Shown here: piece by piece, positions 7,378-15,093 of the stretch
How positions within the stretch are numbered: the first letter of the stretch is position 1
Layout of the letters: each line of letters opens with the position of its first letter
Source of the DNA: Oscillospiraceae bacterium
GTDB lineage: Bacteria; Bacillota; Clostridia; Oscillospirales; Oscillospiraceae
Length of the DNA: 54,807 nucleotides
Direction: 5' to 3'
NCBI GenBank assembly: GCA_017430985.1
Contig: JAFRLZ010000030.1
Location: 1 to 54,807 of the forward strand
Notes under the pieces: model-generated
Databases searched by the model: none
What the model was told of the DNA's origin: nothing
The model's input: the letters and a program-made list of their open reading frames with translations, nothing else
Translations under genes and position numbers: made by a program

Positions 7378-7406
7378 ATTATAACGCATGAAAATGAAAA
7401 AGAAAA
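7378..7406 (-). promoter_or_regulatory. Probable promoter of the sortase gene
   Basis: A perfect TATAAT on the minus strand (7378-7383) lies 26 bases before the sortase start. The -35 region is T-rich without a good TTGACA match, so only the -10 is well supported. Confidence 0.45.
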
Positions 7407-7436
7407 GACTTCCGGCAAAAAGCTTAAGGAAAATTC

Positions 7437-7586
7437 ACAAACTGGGATTTGGCGAGGTGTTGGTATTTGACCGTAGGGGCCGATGCCCTCATCGGCCCGC
7501 GGAAAAAAATACCTGTTCATGCGGGGCGATGAAGGCATCGCCCCCTACATCATCCAATTTAAACGCCTCGATAAACTCCCGTTTGT
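7437..7586. repeat. 150-bp palindromic intergenic repeat, copy 1
   Basis: The ends form a long imperfect inverted repeat (ACAAACTGGGATTTGGCGAG against the complement of CTCGATAAACTCCCGTTTGT). Inside, two arms of about 28 bases (GTAGGGGCCGATGCCCTCAT and GAAGGCATCGCCCCCTAC regions) also pair. A second copy of nearly the same sequence and length lies at 23305-23453. The element ends directly at the TAG of the ABC ATPase gene. It codes for nothing; the open frames seen across it on both strands are by-products of the palindrome. The structure suggests a MITE- or REP-like element moved in trans. Confidence 0.85.
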
Positions 7587-8327
7587 CTACTTTTCCCGGA
7601 AGCGGGCGAGGAACGCGCGGGTCTCCTCTCGCTGCGGATCGCCGAAAATCGTCTCGGGGCTGCCCTGCTCGCAGACCACGCCCTTGTCCATGTAGACGAC
7701 GCGGCGGCTCACGTCGCGCGCGAAGGCCATCTCATGCGTCACGACAAGCATGGTCATGCCGTCGTCGGCCAGCTGCCGCATGACGGCAAGCACTTCGCCC
7801 ACCATCTCGGGATCGAGCGCGCTCGTCGGCTCGTCGAAGAGCAGCAGCTCCGGGTCCATGGCCAGTGCGCGGGCGATGGCGACGCGCTGCTTCTGCCCGC
7901 CGGAGATCTGCCGCGGCCGGGCCTTGACGTAGGGGGCCATCCCGACCTGATCCAGATAACGCAGCGCGCGCTCCTCCGCCTCCCGGCGGCTGCGGCGCAG
8001 GACCTTCACCTGGCCGACGACGCAGTTTTCCAGCACGGTCATGTTGCTGAACAGGTTGAAGCTCTGGAACACCATGCCCACCTTCGCGCGGTAGGCCGGA
8101 GCGTTGAAGCCGGGACGCGCGACGTTTTCGCCGCGGAAGAGGATCTCGCCGCTGTCGGGCGTTTCGAGCAGATTGATGCAGCGCAGCAGCGTGGACTTGC
8201 CGGAGCCGGAGGCGCCGATGATGCTCGTCACGTCGCCGGGGCGGACGCTGAAGTCCACGTCGCGCAGCACCCTCTGGCTGCCGAAGGATTTGGAGAGGTG
8301 GCGCACCTCAAGGATCGGCTGTTCCAT
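7587..8327 (-). CDS. Amino acid ABC importer, ATPase subunit (lysine by riboswitch context)
   Basis: A 246-residue ATPase of the GlnQ/ArtP family: Walker [10 protein letters not shown] (about 37-45), signature [15 protein letters not shown] (about 139-153), Walker [12 protein letters not shown] (about 160) and THEM switch His. It energises uptake of a polar amino acid with the permease encoded one base upstream. The operon is headed by a lysine riboswitch, so lysine is the expected substrate. ATG 8327 almost touches the permease TGA (8329-8331), which points to coupled translation. The stop abuts the palindromic repeat. Confidence 0.92.
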   Translation of the reverse strand: MEQPILEVRHLSKSFGSQRVLRDVDFSVRPGDVTSIIGASGSGKSTLLRCINLLETPDSGEILFRGENVARPGFNAPAYRAKVGMVFQSFNLFSNMTVLENCVVGQVKVLRRSRREAEERALRYLDQVGMAPYVKARPRQISGGQKQRVAIARALAMDPELLLFDEPTSALDPEMVGEVLAVMRQLADDGMTMLVVTHEMAFARDVSRRVVYMDKGVVCEQGSPETIFGDPQREETRAFLARFREK

Positions 8328-8328
8328 C

Positions 8329-9132
8329 TCAGCGGCCTCCTCTCTCGCCGGGCAGAGACCAGGTCCCGGCGGTCATGGTCAGCGCATCCTGCTGTACGAG
8401 CTCATAGCTGCTGCTGCCGTCCATTTTCCGCTCGACCCAGCGCAGCAGGAAGGAGGCGACGAGCGTCATGCAGAGATAGCCCAGCATCTCGATGGCGGCG
8501 GAAGGAAAGTACAGGTTGTTCACGCCCGTGATATAGCGGTGGAAGGCGAAAAACTCCGTGAAGCTGATGATGAACATGACGGAGGTGTCCTTCACGTTGA
8601 TGATGAAGTTGTTGCCGATCTGCGGCATGATGTTGCGCAGCGCCTGCGGCAATATCACGCTCGTCATGGTCTGGACGTGCGTCATGCCGATGGCCTTCGC
8701 GCCCTCGGTCTGTCCGGGGTCGATGGAGAGGATGCCGCCGCGCACGGACTCGGCCATGTAGGCACCCGTGTTGATCGACACGATCAGGATCGCCGCCGCC
8801 CAGACGCTTGAAAAGCGCATGGCGTTATCGGTGAAATAGGGGAGGCCGTAGAAGATGAACACGGCCTGCAGCACCATGGGCGTGCCGCGGAAGACCTCCA
8901 CATAGACGCGCACCAGCACACGGATCAGCCCGAGGAAAAAGCGCTTGAGCGGCCGGTCGGTCTTCGCGCAGGGGATGGTCTGCAAAATGCCGCAGACGAG
9001 CCCGATCACGCAGCCGATGGCCGTGGCGACGAGCGCCAGCAGCAGCGTGTTTTTGACGCCGTTCAGATAGGACGGGCTGTAGCCGCGCCAAAGCTGCGCC
9101 ACGTCGCGCCCGAGCTTGAGGAGCTTATCCAT
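8329..9132 (-). CDS. Amino acid ABC importer, permease subunit
   Basis: A 267-residue integral membrane protein of the HisM/GlnP family with about five helices and the ATPase-contacting EAA loop ([20 protein letters not shown]). I start at ATG 9132, which has AGGAAGG 8 bases upstream; a GTG at 9141 lies within that ribosome site. The gene is 218 bases after the binding protein gene and directly before the ATPase gene. With the L-box upstream of the operon, lysine uptake is the likely function. Confidence 0.9.
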   Translation of the reverse strand: MDKLLKLGRDVAQLWRGYSPSYLNGVKNTLLLALVATAIGCVIGLVCGILQTIPCAKTDRPLKRFFLGLIRVLVRVYVEVFRGTPMVLQAVFIFYGLPYFTDNAMRFSSVWAAAILIVSINTGAYMAESVRGGILSIDPGQTEGAKAIGMTHVQTMTSVILPQALRNIMPQIGNNFIINVKDTSVMFIISFTEFFAFHRYITGVNNLYFPSAAIEMLGYLCMTLVASFLLRWVERKMDGSSSYELVQQDALTMTAGTWSLPGERGGR

Positions 9133-9350
9133 GCGCTCCACCTTCCTTTATTGAACATTGGGAAAAGAATAGTCAAAAGAACGGTTTTCACCCGGAGGGA
9201 ATAAGATCGTTTTTGACGCGGCTCCGCCGCGCCAAAAACACTCTGAGGCGAGCCGGGCGAGCCCTCGTGCCGACCAAACGAGGCGTGTCCCCGTACGCCG
9301 AGTGCGATGAGCACGAGCATCTCAAGGGCGAAACGCCGTTTCGCCCTTGA
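9133..9350 (-). other. 218-bp gap inside the importer operon with a perfect palindrome
   Basis: No gene is seen. Directly after the binding protein stop is a perfect 14-bp inverted repeat with a one-base loop (9322-9335 and 9337-9350, TCAAGGGCGAAACG and its complement). It is followed by more GC-rich repeats such as GGCTCCGCCGCGCC. There is no T-run. In ABC importer operons such stems often stabilise the 3' end of the binding protein message so that it is made in excess; that is my inference. Confidence 0.5.
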
Positions 9351-10220
9351 TCAGATATCGGGCTGGATGGCGATGGCCTGTTCCATGAGGGCGTTGAAAT
9401 CGGCCTCGCTCATACTGGAGAGCACGCCGTTCATCGCGTCGAGCAGAGTCGTGTTGCCCTTGAGCACCGAGATGCCGATGTTCACGTTCTCGGCGCGTTC
9501 CTGCTCGTCGGCGAACTGAAAGTCGCCTTCCGTGCCGGAGAAGTTGAGGACGACAAGGTTCGGGTCCTTCGAGGCCGCGCCCACCGCCGTGGGAAGATCC
9601 GTGCAAACGAAGTCCACCTCACCGGTCTGCAGCGCCATGATCATGGCAGGCGCCGTGTCGGCCGGGGCAAGCAGCTCCGCGTCCGCGATCTGGGGCAGGC
9701 AGGTGTCGTACCAGATGGTGCCGGACTGCGAGGTGCAGCGGCCGCCCGCGAGGTCGGCGATCGAGGCCGCAGAGGCGTAGGGGCTGTCAGAAGTAGTCAG
9801 GCACACGATGGTAGCGTAGTAATAAGGACCGGCCATGTCGACCTCGCGCATGCGTTCGGCGGTCATTGACTGTCCAGCGATGTTCGCGTCCATGGTCTTC
9901 GACTGTACGGCGGGAGTAAGGGATTCCCAGGCGCTGGACACGATCTCAAGCTCCCAGCCGTTGGCCTCGCAGATCGCCTTGGCGATCATCACGTCGTAGC
10001 CGTTGGCGTAGGCGTTGGGGATGTTGGAGATGGGCACGGCGCCGTTGGAGTCATCGGGCTGCATCCAGTTGTAGGGCGCGTAGGCGCATTCCATGCCGAC
10101 GGTGAGTACGCCGTCCTCCACGCCGGTGAAGCCGGCAGAGGCGGGCGAGGGAGCGCTGCCGCAGGCCGTGAGGGCGCAAACAAGGACAAGCGCAAGCAGG
10201 ATGGTGATGGTTCTTCTCAT
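9351..10220 (-). CDS. Amino acid ABC importer, substrate-binding lipoprotein
   Basis: A 289-residue family 3 solute-binding protein. It begins MRRTITILLALVLVCALTAC with the lipobox LTAC, so Cys20 is lipidated and the protein is tethered outside the membrane. The family features GMECAYAPYNW near the mature N terminus and YDVMIAKAICEANGWELEIV follow. It is the first gene of the operon, after a lysine riboswitch and terminator, which makes lysine the probable ligand even though the binding pocket cannot be read by eye. ATG 10220 has AAAGGAGACG upstream. Confidence 0.92.
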   Translation of the reverse strand: MRRTITILLALVLVCALTACGSAPSPASAGFTGVEDGVLTVGMECAYAPYNWMQPDDSNGAVPISNIPNAYANGYDVMIAKAICEANGWELEIVSSAWESLTPAVQSKTMDANIAGQSMTAERMREVDMAGPYYYATIVCLTTSDSPYASAASIADLAGGRCTSQSGTIWYDTCLPQIADAELLAPADTAPAMIMALQTGEVDFVCTDLPTAVGAASKDPNLVVLNFSGTEGDFQFADEQERAENVNIGISVLKGNTTLLDAMNGVLSSMSEADFNALMEQAIAIQPDI

Positions 10221-10271
10221 GACGTCTCCTTTCGATCCCGGTCATTGTCTCCCGGCCGGGCGGGTGTGATA

Positions 10272-10302
10272 AAGAAAAAAGAACCGCTTTGTCAAGCGGT
10301 TC
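10272..10302 (-). terminator. Riboswitch-controlled intrinsic terminator
   Basis: On the minus strand GAACCGCTT pairs with AAGCGGTTC (10294-10302 with 10281-10289) and is followed by TTTTTTCTTT. It lies between the L-box aptamer and the binding protein gene, the usual place for the expression platform of a transcriptional OFF switch. Confidence 0.8.
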
Positions 10303-10344
10303 CCAAAGACATCATGGGCGGCTCTATGAGCCGTTCACAAGGTT

Positions 10345-10507
10345 TCGATAGCGCTCCACAAAACTGTGACAGTCCGGCGGATTTTCTCCGACGACCCAGC
10401 GCCCGGGGAACAGTCCCTCCCGCGAACGCTTCGGCGGCGATCCCTTTCCCGACCGGCGGCAGACTGGCCTTGCCGGAGGTACTGATGAGCACCGCGCCTC
10501 TATCTAA
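10345..10507 (-). ncRNA. Lysine riboswitch (L-box) aptamer
   Basis: Read on the minus strand the element begins AGATAGAGGCGCGG, continues with ATCAGTA, GGGAAAGGGATCGCCGCCGAAGC, GCTGGGT, GGACTGTCA and ends TGGAGCGCTATC. These are the conserved blocks of the L-box in order. GATAG and CTATC close helix P1. When lysine binds, the downstream terminator at 10272-10302 should form and shut off the importer operon. A CUGAUGAG motif visible on the plus strand is only the complement of the aptamer. Confidence 0.92.
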
Positions 10508-10527
10508 GCGATTCAATTTTCGAGTAT

Positions 10528-10557
10528 ATCCTAACATCCGCCTGCGGAGGATGTCAA
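10528..10557 (-). promoter_or_regulatory. Promoter of the lysine importer operon
   Basis: On the minus strand a perfect TTGACA (10552-10557) is followed after 18 bases by TAGGAT (10528-10533). Transcription would start about 10-15 bases before the L-box aptamer, as expected. Confidence 0.65.
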
Positions 10558-10664
10558 CATGATTTGACACACTAAAGCGATTTTTGTATAAAGCGCAAAA
10601 GAAGAATGGGGACAAGCGGGAAAAACTGAGCAGATTGGCCGGAATAGGACAAAGAAGACCTCGT

Positions 10665-11207
10665 TTACAGGGAAAGCACTTCCAAAACTTCGTCGGTCAG
10701 CTCGTCAAGAGGTCGTGTGCCGTCCAGCGTCAGCAGCCGGCAGCGAAGCTGCTTCTGCCAGAGATCGTGTTGGAGCCGGCTTCGCATTTCGCTGCCGCCT
10801 TCATCGTAGGCGGCGGCCCATTGCAGAAAGGCCTGATGCTGCTCATACATGTCGCCGCCCGGAAGGATCCGATCGCCAAAACGTGCATATTCTCTGCGTC
10901 TATGTCTGTCCAGACGGATCTTCGTTGGCACGGTGAGCCTGACGGCAAGAGAAAACATGGGGATCAGAGGATCGCCCCATCCGACGATAGAGCCTGAGAG
11001 CACGGCACAATCGGAAGCAAGCAGGTCCCTTTGCAGCAGGAGCAGACGTTCCTCGACATTCCGCTTATCGGTAAACGGGGGATCGGTCGGGAGCCAGAGA
11101 TAATCGTCAGAGTCAAAATGTCGAAAGCCTGTCTTTTCGCTGAGAGATCTTGCAAGGCTGCTCGTCCCGGAGCAGGACGCCCCAAAAATGTGAAGGATCT
11201 TGTTCAT
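10665..11207 (-). CDS. Small P-loop NTPase, adenylate-kinase-like, atypical Walker A
   Basis: A 180-residue protein beginning MNKILHIFGASCSGTSSLAR. The P-loop has GASCSGTSS (residues 9-17), in which Thr takes the place of the usual Lys; I know this GASGSGTS variant from a family of small bacterial kinase-like proteins of unknown substrate. HFDSDDYLW follows where nucleotide kinases bind the acceptor. I start at ATG 11207, where the P-loop strand begins, rather than at the far longer in-frame extension to 11327. The ribosome site is weak (CGGAAAGC). It lies in a stretch of lower GC with the phosphatase gene upstream. No function can be assigned. Confidence 0.72.
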   Translation of the reverse strand: MNKILHIFGASCSGTSSLARSLSEKTGFRHFDSDDYLWLPTDPPFTDKRNVEERLLLLQRDLLASDCAVLSGSIVGWGDPLIPMFSLAVRLTVPTKIRLDRHRRREYARFGDRILPGGDMYEQHQAFLQWAAAYDEGGSEMRSRLQHDLWQKQLRCRLLTLDGTRPLDELTDEVLEVLSL

Positions 11208-11380
11208 TGATGCTTTCCGGTCACGGAGACTTGAAGTCTCTTTTCCGGTTTTTCCTTTGCGGTCGAGCGGGACGCGGCCGAAAATCTGCGGATGCCGCAG
11301 CACAGCCTTTCCGCGTTCATCAGGCATAACGGCCGGGAATTACAGTAACGGGCGAGAAAGGCGCCTTCAAAAGGAGAGGC

Positions 11381-13522
11381 TTAGGCTTCCCCGCGTTCTT
11401 TTCCGTACCATGTCATTCCCACCATGGTCATATCGTCAAACTGGGGCGCTTCGCCGGTGAATTCTTTTACGGCAGAGCTGACTTCCCTTATAAACACATC
11501 CGTTTTTTTGTCCGGGTTGCGGTTCAGAGACTCAAGCATCCGGCCCGTCCCGAACATTTCAGAGTTGACATTCATCGCCTCCGGAACGCCGTCCGTATAT
11601 ACGAATATGCTGCCGCCACGCTCGATCTGTATCTCATAGTCACGGTAGCGAGACTTCTCCATACCGGCCAGAACAAAGCCGTGTTTGTCCTTCAAAAGCT
11701 CAAAATGCCTGTCGGAACCGCATACGGCGGGGAATTCATGACCGGCGCTTGCGGCTGTCATGACGCCTGTCGAAAGATCGCATATCCCCAGCCAGCAGGT
11801 GACGAACATATCTGCGTCGTTGCCCTCGCAGAGTTGTTGGTTTACATCGGCCAGTATCTGCGCCGGGCTGCCGCCCCGCATGGCGCGGTTTTTTATAAGC
11901 GTTTTGGAGATCACCATAAACAGCGCTGCCGGAACACCCTTGCCGGATACGTCTGCTATCACCAGCGCCAGATGATCGTCATCTATCAGGAAGAAGTCGT
12001 AGAAGTCTCCGCCCACCTCTTTTGCGGGAGTCATTGAGGCGAAAAGGTCGATCTCCTTTTTCTGCGGGAACGCAGGGAAAATCCGCGGAAGCATATCTGC
12101 CTGTATCTGCGTTGCCACATTCAGTTCGGCGCTTATCCGTTCCTTTTCGGCGGTGACAGACTTAAGATTCTCCGTGTAGAGCTTCAGATCATCCTGCATC
12201 TTGTTGAAGCCTCTCGCAAGGTCGCCGATCTCGTCGCGGGTATCGATATCCGATTTTTTGTCAAAGTCGCCCTCGCCGGTGTTTTTTACCGTGTCCGTCA
12301 GCTTTATGATGGGCTTTGAAATGGTGCGCGAAATGAAATATTCAATAACGGCGACAGTGAGAGCGATTGCGACGATGGCAAGGATGGCGTTAAGGATCAG
12401 AGCCTTGAATTCGGCTGTCATCTCTGTGCGCGCGTCGGCGAACAACTGATCGGATTGCGCGGTGACCTTTCCTATGGGTTCCGTTACCTCTTCTGCATTG
12501 ATCGCGGTGCAAAGAAGCCAGCCGGTGGAGGGTATCACGCGGGCAGTCATGTAGATCTCTTTGCCGTCGAGCTCAGCTTGAAACGCCTCCCCGTCGCCGA
12601 AAGCGCAGGCGTCGATCTTTTTCAGAACGCTTTCCGGGTCGGCAAAATGATCCTCAAACGTATTGTACAAACCGTTATGCTCATTGACGTCTTTCATAAA
12701 AGAACTGTAGGCCACCAGATCTCTTGTAGCGCCGAGAACGAAGGTCGTTCCCGTTTCTCCGAGCCCGCTGCCTATCACGTTAGACATCATCTGCTCAAAA
12801 TTCACGTCGGCCGCTACCACGGCGACAAGATTCCCTTCAGGGTCCTTTACAGCCAGTGAGGCTGTTATACACGGCCTTCCGTAGGAATCGATTTCCGTCT
12901 CCTTCCACATGATCTCATCGGGCGAGGATGTTGAGTTTGTGTACCAGTGCCGCTGCGTCACCACATAGTTTTCAAGGAAAACATTGTTGTCTGTGTACTG
13001 ATAAAAGATCCCGCTTGCCGTGCCGACGTAAAGATTATCCAATAATCGGCTGTTATATTTCATGATCGGCGCGAATAATTCCTCCATATTCGATATGAGC
13101 TTCAGTTCTTCATGCAGCTCATCGGTCTCTTCAATCCCAGCGCTGAACATGTATCTCGCAGAAAGCGTATCCGGAGCCTCGGCCAAATGAACGGGCGAGA
13201 AGGAGGAGTCTGAATACTCCGCCGGGGAAGCGTAGAGCTTTTCGGCATATTCCGCCGACTGTCTGACCGCGTCAGACACGATACGCAAACGTGAATCCGT
13301 CACCTCGATCTGCATATCCGCCAGCACCCCGAGCGAATTGGAATCCTGTGAGTACAGGCCTTCCTCGATGGTTTGCTCCGCGTCTGCTCTTATATTTTCA
13401 TACAGCTTTTGTATGTTTTCCCGCAGACCGGTTATGATCGCGTAGAGCCCGGCATAGGTGAGCAGCATCGTACCGAGAGTCAGCGCGAGCATTGAAATGA
13501 TCAATTTTTTCCCTATTTTCAA
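11381..13522 (-). CDS. Membrane sensor PP2C-type (SpoIIE-like) phosphatase with HAMP domain
   Basis: About 713 residues. One N-terminal helix (KLIISMLALTLGTMLLTYAG), an extracellular region of about 320 residues resembling a dCache sensor, a second helix (ILAIVAIALTVAVIEYFI), a HAMP segment (SRTISKPIIKLTDTV), a coiled coil, and a SpoIIE/RsbU phosphatase domain with VGGDFYDFF, ADVSGKGVPAALFM and FDDMTMV metal-binding boxes. Such proteins dephosphorylate an anti-sigma-factor antagonist in response to an outside signal. I prefer a TTG start at 13522, which has AGGAGG 9 bases upstream; the ATG at 13570 has no ribosome site. No antagonist or anti-sigma gene lies next to it. Base composition is less GC-rich than in the flanks. 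Confidence 0.85.
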   Translation of the reverse strand: MKIGKKLIISMLALTLGTMLLTYAGLYAIITGLRENIQKLYENIRADAEQTIEEGLYSQDSNSLGVLADMQIEVTDSRLRIVSDAVRQSAEYAEKLYASPAEYSDSSFSPVHLAEAPDTLSARYMFSAGIEETDELHEELKLISNMEELFAPIMKYNSRLLDNLYVGTASGIFYQYTDNNVFLENYVVTQRHWYTNSTSSPDEIMWKETEIDSYGRPCITASLAVKDPEGNLVAVVAADVNFEQMMSNVIGSGLGETGTTFVLGATRDLVAYSSFMKDVNEHNGLYNTFEDHFADPESVLKKIDACAFGDGEAFQAELDGKEIYMTARVIPSTGWLLCTAINAEEVTEPIGKVTAQSDQLFADARTEMTAEFKALILNAILAIVAIALTVAVIEYFISRTISKPIIKLTDTVKNTGEGDFDKKSDIDTRDEIGDLARGFNKMQDDLKLYTENLKSVTAEKERISAELNVATQIQADMLPRIFPAFPQKKEIDLFASMTPAKEVGGDFYDFFLIDDDHLALVIADVSGKGVPAALFMVISKTLIKNRAMRGGSPAQILADVNQQLCEGNDADMFVTCWLGICDLSTGVMTAASAGHEFPAVCGSDRHFELLKDKHGFVLAGMEKSRYRDYEIQIERGGSIFVYTDGVPEAMNVNSEMFGTGRMLESLNRNPDKKTDVFIREVSSAVKEFTGEAPQFDDMTMVGMTWYGKERGEA

Positions 13523-13663
13523 ATCCTTGTGCCTCCTGTCGATTTTCAGCTTCCGAACCCATTCTATCATACAATTTCATCAAATACAAAGAAAGCTCGC
13601 AAATTCTGAAGAAAAGAACCAGACTGCATTGATTTGCAAGTGTTTTGCCAGAAAACCACAAAA

Positions 13664-13697
13664 AAGCGTTTTTTGTCATGGCAGACAAAAAACGCTT
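13664..13697 (-). terminator. Terminator of the tRNA array
   Basis: A perfect 14-bp inverted repeat (13664-13677 with 13684-13697, AAGCGTTTTTTGTC and its complement). On the minus strand it is followed by TTTT and lies 7 bases after tRNA-Cys. Confidence 0.8.
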
Positions 13698-13703
13698 CTT
13701 TGC

Positions 13704-13778
13704 TGGAGGCGCCACCCGGAATCGGACCGGGGAATCGCGGATTTGCAGTCCGCTGCCTTACCGCTTGGCTATGGCGCC
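13704..13778 (-). tRNA. tRNA-Cys (GCA)
   Basis: On the minus strand the acceptor GGCGCCA pairs with TGGCGCC, followed by T and an encoded CCA. The anticodon loop CTGCAAA gives anticodon GCA. D and T arms are regular (GGTCCGATTCC). It is 75 bases long and is last in the array. Confidence 0.95.
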
Positions 13779-13833
13779 ATCTATATAAAACAGTGCGGGC
13801 GCTATGAAGCAGACCCGCGACTGCTGTATTTTG

Positions 13834-13909
13834 TGGAGCGGGCAACGAGGCTCGAACTCGCTACCTCCACCTTGGCAAGGTGGCGCTCTACCGGATGAGC
13901 TATGCCCGC
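13834..13909 (-). tRNA. tRNA-Gly (GCC)
   Basis: The acceptor GCGGGCA pairs with TGCCCGC and the CCA end is encoded. The anticodon loop TTGCCAA gives GCC. The T arm has GAGTTCGAGCCTC. Length is 76 bases. Confidence 0.95.
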
Positions 13910-13934
13910 ATGGGACCCGCCGCAATGCGGCGGG

Positions 13935-14010
<76 letters not shown>

Positions 14011-14037
14011 GTATTCAAAGCTTCGGCTTGTGCTGCA

Positions 14038-14074
14038 CCAAAAAACAAAGCCGCGCAGCGGATTTGTTTTTTGG
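14038..14074 (-). repeat. Perfect inverted repeat in the tRNA-Val to tRNA-Phe spacer
   Basis: CCAAAAAACAAA (14038-14049) pairs with TTTGTTTTTTGG (14063-14074) over a 13-base loop that itself can form a small CCGC-GCGG stem. One arm overlaps the encoded CCA of tRNA-Val. On the minus strand the loop stem is followed by a T-run, so it may act as a partial terminator or processing signal. Confidence 0.55.
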
Positions 14075-14148
14075 TGGGAACAACTGGACTCGAACCAGTG
14101 ACCCCCTGCTTGTAAGGCAGGTGCTCTAACCAGCTGAGCTATGCTCCC
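14072..14148 (-). tRNA. tRNA-Val (UAC)
   Basis: The acceptor GGGAGCA pairs with TGTTCCC with one G-T pair, and CCA is encoded. The anticodon loop CTTACAA gives TAC. The T arm has GGTTCGAGTCC. Length is 77 bases. It is the first tRNA of the array on the minus strand, 50 bases after the hsp33 stop. Confidence 0.95.
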
Positions 14149-14198
14149 AAACCAGAAGCTTTGTCATAATACCAAAAGCCTATCCGTTTGTCAAGTTC

Positions 14199-15089
14199 TT
14201 ATTTTTCTTTTTCGCTGTTTTTTTCTGCGAGCATCCGGCGCAGATCGTCGGGCGTCACGGTGTAGACTTTGTCGCAGAACTGGCAGCGCACCGTGAAGTC
14301 ATGCGCCTCGTCAAGCATCTCCCGCAGCTCCGCTGGGTCGATCACGGAAAGCGCCTCGTCCACGCGCTCGCGGCTGCAGGCGCAGCGGTAGCCGATCGGG
14401 ACGCGGGCGACGACGTGCCAGTCGAAGCCCTTCAGGATCTGGGAAAACAGCGCCTCCGCGCCGTCCTCGCTGAGCACGGTCGTGAGCTGATCCATCAGAA
14501 AGATGTTCTCTTCCAGCCGGTCGATCAGTTCCTCGGGCGCGCCGGGCATGAGCTGCACGAGAAAGCCGCCGGCCGCCTTGACGCTCCGGTCCGTGTCGAC
14601 CAGCACGCCGAGCCCGCAGGCGGAGGGCACCTGGTCGCTGGAGAGCAGGTAGCGTGTCAGATCCTCCGCGATCTCGCCGCTGACGAGCTCGACCGAGCCG
14701 ATGTACGGCTCCTTGAGGCCGATGTCGCGGCTGACGGTGAGCAGCCCGCCGCGCCCGACGGCGCCGCCGACGTCCAGCTTCCCGTCGGCGCGGAGCGGGA
14801 GCTCCAGCCCCGGGTTTTCCACATAGCCCCGCACATAGCCCTCGTGGTCCGAGACGGCCACGACGCTGCCGAGAGGTCCGCCGCCGTTTATGCGGACGGT
14901 GAGGCTCGCGTTGTCCTCCTTCATCGCCTCGCCCAGCAGGGAGGCCGCGCAGAGCGTGCGGCCGAGCGCCGCGGCGGCGACGGGCGAGCAGCCGTGGATC
15001 TCCCGCGCCCGCTGCACCGTGTCCCGGGCGGAGATCACCGCCATTTTGATGCTGCCGTCCGCGGCAGTCGCGCGAATGATCGTATCCAT
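14199..15089 (-). CDS. hslO: Hsp33 redox-regulated chaperone
   Basis: A 296-residue holdase activated by oxidation. The N-terminal domain starts MDTIIRATAADGSIK and has REIHGCSPVAAAALGR. The zinc switch is present as CAC (about 235-237) and CQFC (about 267-270), spaced as in the family. ATG 15089 is 4 bases after the methyltransferase stop, so they share an mRNA. Oxidised zinc release exposes the client-binding surface in the cytoplasm. Confidence 0.95.
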   Translation of the reverse strand: MDTIIRATAADGSIKMAVISARDTVQRAREIHGCSPVAAAALGRTLCAASLLGEAMKEDNASLTVRINGGGPLGSVVAVSDHEGYVRGYVENPGLELPLRADGKLDVGGAVGRGGLLTVSRDIGLKEPYIGSVELVSGEIAEDLTRYLLSSDQVPSACGLGVLVDTDRSVKAAGGFLVQLMPGAPEELIDRLEENIFLMDQLTTVLSEDGAEALFSQILKGFDWHVVARVPIGYRCACSRERVDEALSVIDPAELREMLDEAHDFTVRCQFCDKVYTVTPDDLRRMLAEKNSEKEK

Positions 15090-15093
15090 AAAC

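Noticed and set aside
7437-7586. CRISPR repeat
   Set aside because: There is one unit at each of two distant sites with no spacer array.
7483-7695. Small frames across the palindromic repeat
   Set aside because: They occur in both copies on both strands because of the palindrome, and the start region of the long sortase frame is made of the same sequence.
10480-10490. CUGAUGAG motif like a hammerhead ribozyme core on the plus strand
   Set aside because: It is the complement of the lysine riboswitch, and no matching GAAA and stems of a hammerhead were found.
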